DNA of 64,000 nt from Jongsikchunia kroppenstedtii DSM 45133 (GTDB taxonomy: Bacteria; Actinomycetota; Actinomycetes; Mycobacteriales; Mycobacteriaceae), in assembly GCF_000380485.1 (NCBI RefSeq), contig NZ_AQYG01000037.1, positions 1 to 64,000 of the forward strand. Reading direction: 5' to 3'. The position numbers and the translations under genes are program-made. Below, one piece after another: positions 1-9,320 of the stretch. Each line of letters begins with the position of its first letter. Within the stretch, counting starts at the first letter, position 1. The notes under the pieces were generated by a model that made no database searches, was not told where the DNA came from, and worked only from the letters and a program-made list of their open reading frames with translations.

Positions 1-126
1 AAGACCGCAGCCAAGAAGGCCCCGGCCAAGAAGACCGCTGCTAAGAAGGCTCCGGCCAAGAAGGCTCCGGCCAAGAAGACCGCAGCCAAGAAGGCTCCGG
101 CCAAGAAGGCCGCAAAGCGTCGCTGA
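1..126 (+). CDS. hupB: HU-type histone-like protein HupB, C-terminal tail (5' end outside window)
   Basis: Only the last 41 codons are present. They encode a lysine/alanine/proline-rich tail made of repeated KKAPAKKTAAK units ending in AAKRR and TGA at 124-126. This is the eukaryotic H1-like tail of mycobacterial HupB (HU/Lsr), a nucleoid-associated DNA-binding protein; the globular HU domain lies to the left of the window. The DNA is itself a near-repeat of 15- and 30-base units, so the tail length probably varies between strains. The call rests on the tail composition and on the next genes (mutT1, ppk), which follow hupB in mycobacteria as I recall. A strong terminator follows. Confidence 0.85.
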   Translation, partial: KTAAKKAPAKKTAAKKAPAKKAPAKKTAAKKAPAKKAAKRR

Positions 127-147
127 CACGCCGCGCTTCACACTGAG

Positions 148-190
148 AAGCGATCCCCGACGGACTTCCCACCGTCGGGGATCGCTTTTA
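148..190. terminator. Bidirectional terminator between hupB and mutT1
   Basis: A perfect 16-bp inverted repeat has arms at 148-163 and 172-187 with an 8-base loop and a short T run on the plus strand. It sits between the convergent hupB and mutT1 genes and touches the mutT1 stop codon (TTA, 188-190), so it can serve both transcripts. Confidence 0.85.
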
Positions 191-1120
191 TTCGGCCACT
201 GTCGGCAGTGGGCTGGGAATGTGGTCCAACGCGATCAGCCGCCCCTGGTACGACGACAGAACCCAGATGCTGCCCTTGCGATTACGGGTGGCCGGCATCG
301 GCACGCCATCGAGTTCGGCCCAGCGCTTCAGCAGCGGGGGAATCACCTTGCCCTGGCTGCATACCGCGTGGATACGCCGCCGCCCGGCGATGGACCGCAT
401 CCGGTCCAGCGCGGCGTCGGGATCGGCGCTGTAGGCCTCCTCGGTCAGTAACGGCTCCGCGGTCACCTGCACGCCCAATTCGTCGGCCAGCGGCGCCACG
501 GTCTGCTCGCATCGTGTGCGGTCGGCCGCATGCACGCGCTCGGCACCGAAGGCCAGCAGCAGCGGGACCAGGGCGGCGGCCTGCACTCGGCCGAACTTCT
601 CCAGCGGACGCAGCCGATCGTCGCCCCGGTAGCGGGCCTTGCGACCGGCCTTTGCGTGCCGGATCAACAACGTCGTATGGGTATCGGCGGGGTACTGCCG
701 GAATGCGCGCAATACTTTGCGATCGAGTTGGTAGGTCAGTTTCTTTGCAGCTGCATCGGGTGACAGCCAGCGCAATTCATCCACTTCGGAATTGGCGACG
801 AATTGTCCCGAGATCGCCTGCGCAGCCCAATAGTGGACATGCTTGCGACGGCGCCCACCGCCGACGTCGTAACTGACTCTTCTGATGAACCGGCCCAGTC
901 GGACGCTGTAACCGGTCTCTTCCTCGATTTCCCGAACAGCCGCTGCCACAACGGTTTCGCCGCGCTCGAGTTTGCCCTTGGGGAGGGTCCAATCGTGATA
1001 GCGGGGCCGATGCACGACCCCGATCTCGATATCGCCGCGTTCGTTCACGGGTCGCCACAGCACCCCGCCCGCCGCCTGCACGATGCCGTCCTCGGCAGGG
1101 TGCTCGAGCACCGAACTCAT
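188..1120 (-). CDS. mutT1: MutT1-type Nudix hydrolase with C-terminal histidine phosphatase domain
   Basis: A 310-residue fusion of two enzymes. The N-terminal half has a complete Nudix box (about residues 49-71, GKLERGE...REIEEETGY). The C-terminal half is a histidine phosphatase domain with an RHA motif near residue 154. In mycobacterial MutT1 the Nudix half hydrolyses 8-oxo-dGTP/8-oxo-GTP and diadenosine polyphosphates and the phosphatase half acts on the products, which keeps oxidised guanine out of nucleic acids. Last gene of cofC-ppk-mutT1: its ATG overlaps the ppk stop by four bases (ATGA, 1117-1120), so translation is probably coupled. Being next to ppk suggests a shared polyphosphate/nucleotide housekeeping role (inference). 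Confidence 0.93.
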   Translation of the reverse strand: MSSVLEHPAEDGIVQAAGGVLWRPVNERGDIEIGVVHRPRYHDWTLPKGKLERGETVVAAAVREIEEETGYSVRLGRFIRRVSYDVGGGRRRKHVHYWAAQAISGQFVANSEVDELRWLSPDAAAKKLTYQLDRKVLRAFRQYPADTHTTLLIRHAKAGRKARYRGDDRLRPLEKFGRVQAAALVPLLLAFGAERVHAADRTRCEQTVAPLADELGVQVTAEPLLTEEAYSADPDAALDRMRSIAGRRRIHAVCSQGKVIPPLLKRWAELDGVPMPATRNRKGSIWVLSSYQGRLIALDHIPSPLPTVAE

Positions 1121-3396
1121 TGATGTGACCGGCGGTTGTGCCGGGCCATCAATTGGCGCTGATGATCTCGGACATCTTCGCCGGCCGCCGGCGAAGCCGA
1201 CCAGCTGCCGTCGGAATTGAGCACCCAGCAGCGGGTTCGCGGATCGAGCGCGGACGCGAATACGTCGCCGAGCTCGCGCGTCAACCGTTCGTCGCGAACC
1301 TGCGCCATCACCTCGACCCGTCGATCCAGATTGCGGTGCATCATGTCGGCGCTGCCGATCCAGTATTCGCCGGCGGCGCCGAAATGCATGATCCGCGAGT
1401 GTTCCAGGAATTGGCCCAGAATCGATCGGACGCTGATGTTTTCGCTGATTCCGGGAACACCGGGCCGCAGGGCGCAGATACCGCGCACCACGATGTCGAC
1501 CGGCACGCCGGCCTGTGACGCCCGATACAGCGCGTCGATGACCTGTTCGTCGACCAGCGCGTTGGCCTTGATCTGAACGAGTGCACCGGAATCGCCGTCC
1601 CGTTTGGCGGCGATCTCGCGGTGAATACGTTCGATGATTCCCGATCGCACACCATGCGGTGCGACCAGCAGGTTGCGGTATTCGTGCTTGCGCGAATAGC
1701 CGGTCAACGTGTTGAACAGATCGGTCAGGTCGGCGCCGATATCGGGATTGGCCGTCAGCAGGCCCACATCTTCATACAGCCGTGCGGTTTTGGGATTGTA
1801 GTTGCCGGTGCCGATATGGCAGTAGCGGCGGATCGTCGAGCCCTCACGCCGCACCACGAGGCAGGTCTTGCAGTGCGTCTTGAGTCCGACGAGGCCGTAG
1901 ACCACGTGGACGCCTGCTTGCTCCAGTGCGCGGGCCCAGCGGATGTTGGCCTGTTCGTCGAATCGTGCCTTGATCTCGACCAGCGCCACCACCTGCTTGC
2001 CGGCCTCGGCGGCATCGATCAGCGCGTTGACGATCGGGGAGTCGCCGGAGGTCCGATACAGGGTCTGCTTGATCGCCAGCACCTGCGGGTCGGCGGCGGC
2101 CTGCTCGATGAACCGCTGCACGCTGGTGGAGAACGAATCGTACGGATGATGAACGAGGACATCGCCTTCGCGCAACGTTTTGAAGACGCTCTTCGGGGTC
2201 TCGCGTTCGCCGAAGGCCGGGTGGGTGGCCGGGACGAACGGCGGGTCCTTGAGCGCCGGTCGGTCGACCGCGTACACCTGGAACAGGCAGGACAGATCGA
2301 GCAGGCCGGGCACCTCGATCACATCGGCCGGGTCGACGTCGAGTTCGCGCAGCAGCAGTTCGAGCATGTGCTCGCTCATGTCATCGGCGACCTCGAGCCG
2401 CACCGGCGAGCCGAAACGTCGGCGGGCCAGTTCGCGTTCGAGGGCCTGCAGCAGATCCTCGTCGCGATCCTCGACCTCGAAGTCGGCATTGCGGGTGATC
2501 CGAAAAACATGGTGTTCAACGATTTCCATGCCAGGGAACAAATAGTCCAGGTGGGCCGCGATCAGATCTTCCATCGGCAGGAAGGTGATCCGCTGCGGTG
2601 ACGGCGATGCCTGCACGGACGAGTCGTCGGAATCGGAAGCGGGCGTGGTCGGCATCAGTTTGCCGACCTCGATGAAGCGATTGACGTTGTCGGGCACCTT
2701 GACTCGCGCGAACCGCTCGCCGCCATCGGAGATCGCGTCGTCCATGATGCCGCCCTTGACGCCGCGCGCCTCGATCCCGTCGACCGGCCCGGAGTCGCGC
2801 ACCGTCACCGCGAGATTCAGGCTGAGGCCGCTGATGTACGGGAACGGGTGCGCCGGGTCGACGGCCAGCGGCGTGAGCACCGGGAACACCTCTTCATGGA
2901 AGTACTCCGACAGGCGCTGCCGCTCGGGCGTCGAGAGGTCCGACCACGACACCACATGCACATCGGCCGCCGCGAGCGCGGGGCGCACCGAGTCGAGCCA
3001 GACGCGCGAATGTCGCACCGCCAACGTCTGCGTGCGACGAGCGATGCGTGAGAGCTGTTCGCGCGGCGACAGACCGTCCGCCGACCGCACCGATAGGCCC
3101 GTCTCGTCGCGGCGCTTGAGCCCGGCCACCCGGACCATGAAGAACTCGTCCAGATTCGACGCGAAGATCGCGAGGAACTTCGCGCGCTCCAGCAATCGCA
3201 GCGACGTGTCCTCGGCGAGTGCCAGCACCCGGCTGTTGAAATCGAGCCAGCTCAGTTCGCGGTTCAGGTACCGATCGGCGGGCAGGTCGGCCGTCTCATC
3301 CGGTAGCTCGGTCTCGGCGGGCGGTGCCGTGGGCAGGCTGTCGGTGTCGACGGCTGCCGACGATCGAGTCGATCCGGATGATTCTGATGCGCTCAC
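1117..3396 (-). CDS. ppk: Polyphosphate kinase PPK1
   Basis: At 759 residues this is full length for PPK1, which reversibly polymerises the gamma-phosphate of ATP into inorganic polyphosphate. The N-terminal region has the typical [13 protein letters not shown] and [13 protein letters not shown] motifs. The two phospholipase-D-like catalytic domains carry GLKTHCK (His508, matching the autophosphorylated His of E. coli PPK) and EHSRIMHF (His666, the second active-site His). Compared with E. coli there are extra low-complexity loops near residues 200-225 and 248-268. Start is GTG at 3394-3396. It lies 17 bases downstream of cofC and overlaps mutT1, so the three probably form one transcript. Confidence 0.96.
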   Translation of the reverse strand: MSASESSGSTRSSAAVDTDSLPTAPPAETELPDETADLPADRYLNRELSWLDFNSRVLALAEDTSLRLLERAKFLAIFASNLDEFFMVRVAGLKRRDETGLSVRSADGLSPREQLSRIARRTQTLAVRHSRVWLDSVRPALAAADVHVVSWSDLSTPERQRLSEYFHEEVFPVLTPLAVDPAHPFPYISGLSLNLAVTVRDSGPVDGIEARGVKGGIMDDAISDGGERFARVKVPDNVNRFIEVGKLMPTTPASDSDDSSVQASPSPQRITFLPMEDLIAAHLDYLFPGMEIVEHHVFRITRNADFEVEDRDEDLLQALERELARRRFGSPVRLEVADDMSEHMLELLLRELDVDPADVIEVPGLLDLSCLFQVYAVDRPALKDPPFVPATHPAFGERETPKSVFKTLREGDVLVHHPYDSFSTSVQRFIEQAAADPQVLAIKQTLYRTSGDSPIVNALIDAAEAGKQVVALVEIKARFDEQANIRWARALEQAGVHVVYGLVGLKTHCKTCLVVRREGSTIRRYCHIGTGNYNPKTARLYEDVGLLTANPDIGADLTDLFNTLTGYSRKHEYRNLLVAPHGVRSGIIERIHREIAAKRDGDSGALVQIKANALVDEQVIDALYRASQAGVPVDIVVRGICALRPGVPGISENISVRSILGQFLEHSRIMHFGAAGEYWIGSADMMHRNLDRRVEVMAQVRDERLTRELGDVFASALDPRTRCWVLNSDGSWSASPAAGEDVRDHQRQLMARHNRRSHQ

Positions 3397-3413
3397 TCAC
3401 ACATCATCGCCCA

Positions 3414-4091
3414 TCAGCGGACGCGATGCGTCAGCAATGGTGCCGTCGCGGCGCCGACGCCGAGATCGGTGACCACCAGCAGATCTTCGGGGGTGTCGAC
3501 GTCGGCACGCAGCCCGGGCCAGTTGCCGGTCAGCTCGATGGCGCCGACCGCGGCATGCGCCGCGGCGGAACCGGGACCGAAATGCAGCGGAACCTGCTGT
3601 GCCGCAGCCGAGTCGGCGGTCGCCGCCGATCCCGGCGGCGCGGCGAACAACGTGGTGGTCCCGGAGCCGTCGCGGTCGGGGACGAACGCCGCCGCGGCGC
3701 CGTCCGTCAGAACGCGTTCGGCGGCTGCGGCTGCGGCGGAGAGCTCGGCCGGACGCACGGCGGGCAGATCGGCCTGCACGATCAGTACGCCGACGGAGGG
3801 GTCGGCGCGCCACGCGGCGGCCAGCCCGAGGGCGAAGGCTCCGTTGATCGATCCGGTACCCCCGGCGGGCTCGGGAACGGCTTGCGCACCAAGCGCATTC
3901 GCGGCGGCGAGCACATCGGCGTCGGGGCTGACGAGAATCGCGGTATCGGCGACCTCGGGAAGCACCGCCGACAGGGTGTCGGCGAGCATCGCCAGCACGA
4001 GCTGCCGCCGGACGTCCTCGTCGAAGTGATCGGCCAGGCGTGACTTGGCGTCGGTCAGCTGCTTGACGGCGAGCACGGCTGTCCAACGCAT
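3414..4091 (-). CDS. cofC: Phosphoenolpyruvate/2-phospholactate guanylyltransferase (F420 biosynthesis)
   Basis: CofC/FbiD transfers GMP from GTP to phosphoenolpyruvate (mycobacterial type) or 2-phospho-L-lactate to make the activated precursor of coenzyme F420. The product is about 225 residues with a nucleotidyltransferase fold: an N-terminal [14 protein letters not shown] motif, a [13 protein letters not shown] segment with the metal-binding Asp, and a C-terminal [14 protein letters not shown] motif. The frame stays open to a GTG at 4116-4118, but I prefer the ATG at 4089-4091, which puts the family motif close to the N-terminus and leaves room for the divergent gpsA promoter. It heads the cofC-ppk-mutT1 operon. 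An F420-type oxidoreductase is encoded at 39883. Confidence 0.88.
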   Translation of the reverse strand: MRWTAVLAVKQLTDAKSRLADHFDEDVRRQLVLAMLADTLSAVLPEVADTAILVSPDADVLAAANALGAQAVPEPAGGTGSINGAFALGLAAAWRADPSVGVLIVQADLPAVRPAELSAAAAAAERVLTDGAAAAFVPDRDGSGTTTLFAAPPGSAATADSAAAQQVPLHFGPGSAAAHAAVGAIELTGNWPGLRADVDTPEDLLVVTDLGVGAATAPLLTHRVR

Positions 4092-4162
4092 GGGTTCATC
4101 ATGCAGCAGCGGTCCCACCGGGCTGCCGGTGGCTATCCACCCCTCGCCTCGCTCGGCCGGAC

Positions 4163-4168
4163 TAGTCT
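4163..4168 (+). promoter_or_regulatory. Putative -10 element of leaderless gpsA promoter
   Basis: TAGTCT lies exactly 7 bases before the gpsA ATG at 4176. This is the TANNNT spacing expected when the transcript starts at the initiation codon. Confidence 0.55.
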
Positions 4169-4175
4169 TTCCCCC

Positions 4176-5180
4176 ATGACAGCGATGCGTGCAGTGGTCA
4201 TGGGCTCCGGTTCGTGGGGGACCGCGATGGCGAAGGTCTTCACCGACGCCGGCACGGATACCCGGTTATGGGCGCGTCGACCCGAGTTGGCGGACGCCAT
4301 CAACTCGCAGCACGTCAACCCCGACTACCTCCCCGGCATCGAGTTGCCCTCGGCGCTCCGGGCCGTCAGCTCGGTGCCGGACGCACTCGAGGGCGCCGAC
4401 CTCATCGTGTGCGCCGTGCCGTCCCAGACCTTGCGGGCCAACCTCGGCGACTGGCTGCCGCACATCCCGGCGGACTCCACGCTGATGTCGCTCGCCAAAG
4501 GCATTGAGACGTCAACGCTTTCCCGGATGAGCCAGGTGATCGCCGACGTGACCAAGGCCCGCGTCGACCGGGTCGCGGTGCTCTCGGGGCCGAATCTGGC
4601 GAAAGAGGTGGCCATGGGGCAGCCGGCCGCCACGGTGGTGGCGTGTGCGGATGAGGAGCGCGCCAAGCAGATTCAGGCCGCATGCTCCACCGGCTACTTC
4701 CGGCCGTACACCAATACCGATGTCATCGGCTGCGAGGTCGGCGGCGCGCTCAAGAACGTCATCGCCCTCGCCTGCGGCATGGCGTCGGGAGCCGGCTTTG
4801 GCACCAACACGACCGCCACGATCATCACCCGGGGACTGGCCGAGACCATCCGCCTCGGCATCGCCCTGGGCGGCCGCGCGGACACGCTCGCCGGCCTCGC
4901 CGGGGTCGGCGACCTGGTGGCGACCTGCTCGTCGCCGCTGTCGCGGAACCGCACATTCGGCACCGCCCTCGGCGAGGGCAAGTCCGTGGACGAGGCGCAG
5001 GCGGCGACCAACGGGCAGGTGGCCGAGGGCGTCAAGTCCTGCGGACCGGTGCGGCAACTGGCCGCCCAGCATGGGGTGGAGGTGCCGCTGACGGACGCCG
5101 TACAGCAGGTCTGCCACGAAGGGCTATCGGTCCGAGACGCGATGGCGATGCTGTTGGGTCGCAGCACCAAACCCGAGTAG
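4176..5180 (+). CDS. gpsA: Glycerol-3-phosphate dehydrogenase [NAD(P)+]
   Basis: A cytosolic enzyme that reduces dihydroxyacetone phosphate to sn-glycerol 3-phosphate, the backbone of phospholipids. The 334-residue product has the Rossmann motif [12 protein letters not shown] at the N-terminus, the substrate loop SLAKGIE, the catalytic-lysine segment [12 protein letters not shown] and the [17 protein letters not shown] motif, all in family order. The frame is open 25 codons further upstream to 4101, but those codons lie in the promoter region. The ATG at 4176 starts just before the Rossmann motif and has a well-placed -10 element. It is divergent from cofC. In M. tuberculosis ddlA follows gpsA; here the next gene is DUF3515. 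Confidence 0.96.
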   Translation: MTAMRAVVMGSGSWGTAMAKVFTDAGTDTRLWARRPELADAINSQHVNPDYLPGIELPSALRAVSSVPDALEGADLIVCAVPSQTLRANLGDWLPHIPADSTLMSLAKGIETSTLSRMSQVIADVTKARVDRVAVLSGPNLAKEVAMGQPAATVVACADEERAKQIQAACSTGYFRPYTNTDVIGCEVGGALKNVIALACGMASGAGFGTNTTATIITRGLAETIRLGIALGGRADTLAGLAGVGDLVATCSSPLSRNRTFGTALGEGKSVDEAQAATNGQVAEGVKSCGPVRQLAAQHGVEVPLTDAVQQVCHEGLSVRDAMAMLLGRSTKPE

Positions 5181-5198
5181 CGGGCCGGCCCCGTTCGA

Positions 5199-5813
5199 TC
5201 AGGACGTCGGCGGGGCGGGGGCGATCGACGGCTCCGGACCGAGGTCGAGCGGTCCAGGGGCGAGATGCTTGGTGACGAGTGCCGACAGCTGGGTGATCGC
5301 GGCGTTGCCGGCGTTGTTCGGGACCCACAGTGCCACGTACGGGCGGTGGTCCACACAGTAGAAGAGCTGTCCGTCGGCGCCGGTCTTGGTCGAGGCGGTG
5401 AACCATTGCACGCCGTTGACCTGGTCGAGCTTGGACGTGTCGTTGAACTCGGCCGGCCGGTCGACGCCGCAGCGGACCTGGATCGGTCCGGGCATCTCGT
5501 TACCTGCGGGCCATTCGGCGTAGCCGTTCTTCATCCGTTTGTCGTCGAATCCGTCGAAATGCGCGGGCAGCTCGGCCATCAGCTGGGTGCAGTGCGGGTC
5601 GGCGAGCTGCGACGCCGACAGCTTCTCCAGATCGGTGCGGTACTTGGCGTCGTCGCTCTTGAACAGGACCACACCCAGCACGATCACCAGCACCATGACC
5701 GGGATCGCCACCAGGGTGGCGGTGACCGCCGGGCTCAGCCGGTGGCGGGACGCGGCGTCGTCGGAAGCAGGGTCGGGAGCTGCTTGATCGTCGGGATCTC
5801 GGCTGTCGGGCAC
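5199..5813 (-). CDS. DUF3515 family single-pass membrane protein
   Basis: A 204-residue protein with a charged cytoplasmic N-terminus, one transmembrane helix (about residues 29-52, TATLVAIPVMVLVIVLGVVL) and an extracytoplasmic domain with two cysteines (DPHCTQLM and VRCGVDRP) that may form a disulfide. The pattern matches DUF3515 of Mycobacteriales (Rv2980 in M. tuberculosis), which sits between gpsA/ddlA and thiL. Function is unknown. The start is GTG. It converges on gpsA (18 bases between stops) and diverges from thiL with only about 30 bases between start codons, so their promoters must overlap. Confidence 0.85.
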   Translation of the reverse strand: MPDSRDPDDQAAPDPASDDAASRHRLSPAVTATLVAIPVMVLVIVLGVVLFKSDDAKYRTDLEKLSASQLADPHCTQLMAELPAHFDGFDDKRMKNGYAEWPAGNEMPGPIQVRCGVDRPAEFNDTSKLDQVNGVQWFTASTKTGADGQLFYCVDHRPYVALWVPNNAGNAAITQLSALVTKHLAPGPLDLGPEPSIAPAPPTS

Positions 5814-5829
5814 ACATCATTGTGACCGA

Positions 5830-5835
5830 TAGGGT
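5830..5835 (+). promoter_or_regulatory. Putative -10 element of leaderless thiL promoter
   Basis: TAGGGT lies 7 bases before the ATG at 5843 and supports that ATG over the in-frame GTG at 5822. Confidence 0.55.
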
Positions 5836-5842
5836 TGCGGGC

Positions 5843-6811
5843 ATGCCGGACCCGGGTAGTGATCGCAGCGGCGTCGGTCCATCGGTCGCCGACGTCGGCG
5901 AGCGCGAGTTGCTGCGCCAGATCGCGCGGATCGTCGACGCGGCGCCGCAAGCGACCGAGACCATCGTCGGTATCGGCGACGACGCGGCGGTGATCCGCGG
6001 CGCGGCGTCAATGGTCGTGACGACCGACGCGCTGGTGGACGGTGCCCATTTCCGGCTCGACTGGTGTTCGCCGGTGCAGGTCGGTCGGCGAGCGGTCATC
6101 GCGAATGCGGCCGATGTCGCGGCCATGGGCGGGCGCACCACCGCCTGCGTCGCCGCGATCGCCGCGCCCCCGTCGACGCCGGCGCGCACGGTGCTCGGCA
6201 TCGTGGAGGGGCTGGCACAGCAATGCGCGGACATCGGAGCCGCGGTGGCCGGCGGCGACCTGGTGGCCGCCGCGCAGATCGTGGTCACCGTGACGGCGGT
6301 TGGGCAGCTGGACGGGGATGCGGTGCTGTTGTCGGGGGCGCGCGACGGGCAGCGGCTCGCGGTATCCGGACCGATCGGGGCCGCGGCAGCGGGTCTCGCC
6401 GTGCTGAGCGCCGGTGTGGACGGCTTCGACGATCTCACCGACCGCTACCGTGTGCCGCCGACCGACCTCGCGGCCGGTGTGCGCGCCGGGGAGGCGGGCG
6501 CGGCGGCGATGACCGATGTCTCCGACGGCCTGGCTGGCGACGCCCTCGCGCTGGCCACCGCGTCCGGGGTGCGGCTGCGGATCGACCCGGAACGGATTCC
6601 GGTGCATCCGAGCATATTTCGGGCGGCCGAGGTGCTCGGCCGGGACCCGCTGGGCTGGGTGCTGGGCGCGACGGACGACCATGTACTGCTGGCGGCATTC
6701 CCCGGGCCGGTCCCGTCGGGCTGGACGGTGATCGGTGACGTCGCCGCCGGCGATCCGCGGGTCGACGTCGTCGGCGTGCCGGATCCGCCCGACGGCTGGC
6801 ATTCCTTCTGA
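5843..6811 (+). CDS. thiL: Thiamine-monophosphate kinase
   Basis: Phosphorylates thiamine monophosphate with ATP to make the cofactor thiamine diphosphate, the last step of the pathway. The 322-residue product shows the PurM-like fold markers: GELELLRQI-like ERELLRQIARI, IGDDAAVI (metal-binding Asp pair), TTDALVDGAHF, RRAVIANAADVAAMGG, AVAGGDLV and the C-terminal MTDVSDGLAGD. An upstream in-frame GTG (5822) would add seven residues; the ATG at 5843 is preferred because of the -10 element at 5830-5835. No thiamine riboswitch is visible in the short upstream region. Confidence 0.95.
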   Translation: MPDPGSDRSGVGPSVADVGERELLRQIARIVDAAPQATETIVGIGDDAAVIRGAASMVVTTDALVDGAHFRLDWCSPVQVGRRAVIANAADVAAMGGRTTACVAAIAAPPSTPARTVLGIVEGLAQQCADIGAAVAGGDLVAAAQIVVTVTAVGQLDGDAVLLSGARDGQRLAVSGPIGAAAAGLAVLSAGVDGFDDLTDRYRVPPTDLAAGVRAGEAGAAAMTDVSDGLAGDALALATASGVRLRIDPERIPVHPSIFRAAEVLGRDPLGWVLGATDDHVLLAAFPGPVPSGWTVIGDVAAGDPRVDVVGVPDPPDGWHSF

Positions 6812-6862
6812 CCCGTCCCGACCTTCCGGCCATCCCGGCCCGACCGGATTCCCGGCTGGCGG

Positions 6863-6868
6863 TAGGTT
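6863..6868 (+). promoter_or_regulatory. Putative -10 element before the gamma-CA-like gene
   Basis: TAGGTT lies 6 bases before the ATG at 6875, consistent with a leaderless transcript that may also carry ung. Confidence 0.5.
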
Positions 6869-6874
6869 CGCTGC

Positions 6875-7396
6875 ATGGCTATCTATGCGCTGGGTGAGCG
6901 CGAACCGAAGCTGGGTGAGGGTGCCTGGGTGCATCCGGATGCGGTGGTGATCGGCGACGTGGAGCTCGGCGCCGGGGTGTCGGTGTGGCCGACCGCCGTG
7001 CTGCGGGCCGACTACGGACGCATCATCATCGGCGAACGCACCAATATCCAGGATGGCACCATCATTCACTGCACATTCCAGGACAACACGGTGCTGGGCC
7101 GCAACTGCGTCGTCGGCCACAACGCGCATATCGAGGGCGCCACCATCGGTGACAACGTGCTGATCGCGTCGGCGTCGGTGGTGCTCAACGGATCCACCGT
7201 CGGCGACGGTGCCGTGGTGGGCGCCGGTGCCGTGGTGCCCTTCAAGTTCGACGTGCCGCCCCGGCGGATGGCGCTCGGGGTACCGGCGAAGATCCGTGAG
7301 GGCTACGAGGTGCCCGAGGGGCATACCGATCTGAATATCGAGCTGTATTCCAACAACGCGGCGTACTACCGCGACAACCTCCGTCGGTTGGACTGA
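6875..7396 (+). CDS. Gamma-carbonic-anhydrase-like hexapeptide-repeat protein
   Basis: A 173-residue left-handed beta-helix protein with repeated [LIV]GxxxxI hexapeptides through residues 20-130 and a C-terminal helix. The three zinc-ligand histidines of gamma-carbonic anhydrases are present in TIIHC and VVGHNAHIEG. Bacterial members of this group (YrdA/PaaY-like) range from true carbonic anhydrases to proteins of unknown role, so enzyme activity is not certain. It begins 63 bases after thiL with its own -10 element and ends three bases before the ung start, so it probably forms an operon with ung. Confidence 0.85.
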   Translation: MAIYALGEREPKLGEGAWVHPDAVVIGDVELGAGVSVWPTAVLRADYGRIIIGERTNIQDGTIIHCTFQDNTVLGRNCVVGHNAHIEGATIGDNVLIASASVVLNGSTVGDGAVVGAGAVVPFKFDVPPRRMALGVPAKIREGYEVPEGHTDLNIELYSNNAAYYRDNLRRLD

Positions 7397-7399
7397 GAC

Positions 7400-8074
7400 G
7401 TGGCCAAACCGCTTGCCGAACTGGTGGATCCGGGCTGGGCGCGGGCCCTCGCTCCGGTCGAATCGAACATCGCCGCGATGGGAGACTTCCTGCGGGCCGA
7501 GATCGCCGCCGGCCGTGGATACTTCCCGTCCGGCGAGAACGTGCTGCGCGCTTTCACCCAGCCGTTCGATCAGGTGCGGGTGCTCATCGTCGGGCAGGAT
7601 CCATATCCCACGCCGGGACATGCTGTCGGGCTGAGCTTCTCGGTCGCCCCGGATGTGCGGCCAGTTCCGCGCTCACTCCAGAACATCTACTCCGAGTACA
7701 CCGAGGATCTCGGCTTGCCGCGCCCCGACCACGGTGATCTGTCGGCGTGGGCGAATAACGGTGTGCTGCTGCTGAATCGGGTGTTGACCGTGGCGCCCGG
7801 GGCGCCGGCCTCGCATCGTGGCAAGGGCTGGGAAGCGATCACCGAATGCGCGATCAAGGCACTGGTGGCGCGAGATCAACCGCTGGTCGCGATCCTCTGG
7901 GGCAAAGATGCTGCGGGACTGCGGGCGTGGATGCCGGACGTTCCGACGATCGTGTCGGTGCATCCGTCGCCGTTGTCGGCATCACGCGGGTTCTTCGGGT
8001 CGCGACCGTTCTCGCGGGCCAACGAGGCCCTAGAAGAACTCGGCGCAGAGCCCATTAATTGGAGCCTGGGTTGA
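7400..8074 (+). CDS. ung: Uracil-DNA glycosylase, family 1
   Basis: Removes uracil from DNA and starts base excision repair. The 224-residue protein has the family-1 motifs [18 protein letters not shown] (catalytic Asp and uracil-binding loop), [10 protein letters not shown] and the minor-groove loop HPSPLSA, in the right order and spacing. The start is GTG at 7400, three bases after the upstream stop. A strong terminator at 8098-8131 closes the unit. Confidence 0.97.
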   Translation: MAKPLAELVDPGWARALAPVESNIAAMGDFLRAEIAAGRGYFPSGENVLRAFTQPFDQVRVLIVGQDPYPTPGHAVGLSFSVAPDVRPVPRSLQNIYSEYTEDLGLPRPDHGDLSAWANNGVLLLNRVLTVAPGAPASHRGKGWEAITECAIKALVARDQPLVAILWGKDAAGLRAWMPDVPTIVSVHPSPLSASRGFFGSRPFSRANEALEELGAEPINWSLG

Positions 8075-8097
8075 CCGACGTAGACCCAACTAGACGC

Positions 8098-8131
8098 GAC
8101 AAACCCGCACTCGAAAGAGCGCGGGTTTGTC
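8098..8131. terminator. Bidirectional terminator between ung and the enoyl-CoA hydratase gene
   Basis: An 11-bp perfect stem (8098-8108 with 8121-8131), one mismatch, then CTC/GAG closing a GAAA tetraloop (8113-8116). A-rich and T-rich flanks lie on both sides of two convergent genes. Confidence 0.85.
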
Positions 8132-8161
8132 GTTGAGTGTGGGGTTTGCGCCTGCGGCAGG

Positions 8162-8935
8162 TCAGCTGGGCCAGTTGGCCTTGCGCTTGCCGACGAAGGC
8201 GTCGACGCCTTCGATGCCCGTCGGGGTGCCCGACAGCTGCGAGATCGACTGCGCCTCGGCGTCGAGCTGGTCGGCCAGCGTCGAGGAACCGGACGCATTG
8301 AGCAGACGCCGGGTGGCCTGTGCCGCGGCCGACGGTCCGTTGGCGATCTCCTGGGCGGCGGCGAGCGCGGTGTCGTACACCTCGTCGTCGGCCACGATGC
8401 GCGAGAGCAGCCCGATGCGCTCGGCCTCGGCGGCGTCGAGCACGCGGTTGCTCAGAATGATGTCGCGGGCGCGGGCAGCGCCGACCACTCGCGGCAACGA
8501 CCAGGTCATGCCACCGTCGGGGGAGAGGCCAATGCCCAGGTAGGCCGGCCGGAACTGGGTCGAGGTGCCGCCGATCGCGATGTCCGCATGGGTGACGATG
8601 CTCATGCCGGCACCGGCCGCCCACCCATGGACCGCGGCGATCACCGGGATGTCGACGCGCGAGAGCACCTCGATGAACCTGTGGAAGTCGCCTGCGAGTC
8701 CCAGGAGGTACTCGGGGCGATCGTCGGCCGCCGCGAAGGCGCGAACGTTGCCGCCCGCACAGAAGTTGGCACCCGCGCCGTACAGCAGGATGGCCCGAAT
8801 GGAGCCGTCTGTTGCCGCCGACGAATTGAGGGCTTCAGCGCCGGCGATCTTCGCGTCGCGGTCGAGCGACGTTCCGTTGGCCGAACTGGAGACAGCGACG
8901 TGCAGAATGCCGTCGCGGATTTCAACCGCGCTCAT
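8162..8935 (-). CDS. Enoyl-CoA hydratase/isomerase family protein
   Basis: A 257-residue crotonase-fold protein. The oxyanion-hole segments are ANFCAGGNVRAF (about residues 57-68) and VHGWAAGAGMSIVTHADIAI (about 103-122). The second general-acid/base region, LGLSPDGGMTW, has Asp-Gly where classical hydratases have Glu, a pattern common in PaaG-like isomerases, so hydratase versus isomerase cannot be decided. Transcribed toward ung, with rpmB upstream on the same strand 15 bases away, so it may be partly read from the rpmB promoter. Confidence 0.85.
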   Translation of the reverse strand: MSAVEIRDGILHVAVSSSANGTSLDRDAKIAGAEALNSSAATDGSIRAILLYGAGANFCAGGNVRAFAAADDRPEYLLGLAGDFHRFIEVLSRVDIPVIAAVHGWAAGAGMSIVTHADIAIGGTSTQFRPAYLGIGLSPDGGMTWSLPRVVGAARARDIILSNRVLDAAEAERIGLLSRIVADDEVYDTALAAAQEIANGPSAAAQATRRLLNASGSSTLADQLDAEAQSISQLSGTPTGIEGVDAFVGKRKANWPS

Positions 8936-8950
8936 CTGATCGCGTGGCTC

Positions 8951-9142
8951 TTAGCCGCGGGCGACCTTGCCGGCCTTCAGGCAGGACGTGCACACGTTCA
9001 TCCGGCGCTTGTTGCCCGGCGCGACGACGGCGCGCACCGACTGGATGTTCGGGTTCCACCGACGGTTGGTACGCCGGTGCGAGTGCGAGACCGACTTGCC
9101 GAAGCCGGGGCCCTTTCCGCAGACGTCACAGACGGCAGCCAT
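8951..9142 (-). CDS. rpmB: 50S ribosomal protein L28
   Basis: A 63-residue L28 of the large ribosomal subunit. It has the N-terminal [28 protein letters not shown] signature split across the first 30 residues and a C-terminal CTSC pair. The two CxxC motifs identify the zinc-binding C+ form, whose zinc-free paralog is normally made under zinc starvation elsewhere in the genome. A GAGGAG ribosome-binding site lies just upstream of the ATG. Divergent from the FakA-like gene, as in mycobacteria. Confidence 0.97.
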   Translation of the reverse strand: MAAVCDVCGKGPGFGKSVSHSHRRTNRRWNPNIQSVRAVVAPGNKRRMNVCTSCLKAGKVARG

Positions 9143-9306
9143 GGCGGAACTCCTCTAATCGAAAACTGGTGGTCAATGGTCTTCCCGGTGGCTGGGGGAC
9201 GTTCTACGAACGCCGCGACCCGCCCGGGGCAACCGTTCCACAATAGCCGCCCAGACCCTGTCAGGCCAAAACGAGCCGCCCGTCGGGCGATCGTCGGGGT
9301 TGTCCG

Positions 9307-9312
9307 TACCCT
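9307..9312 (+). promoter_or_regulatory. Putative -10 element upstream of the FakA-like gene
   Basis: TACCCT lies 8 bases before a GTG at 9321 that opens a ten-codon ORF, and 37 bases before the main start at 9350. Confidence 0.45.
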
Positions 9313-9320
9313 TAGTAGCG

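Noticed and set aside
5181-5193. GGGCCGGCCC palindrome after gpsA as a terminator
   Set aside because: It has no loop and no T tract, and such GC palindromes are frequent by chance here.
5822-5842. GTG 5822 as thiL start
   Set aside because: It would put the start upstream of the -10-like TAGGGT. The ATG at 5843 fits both the promoter and the family N-terminus.
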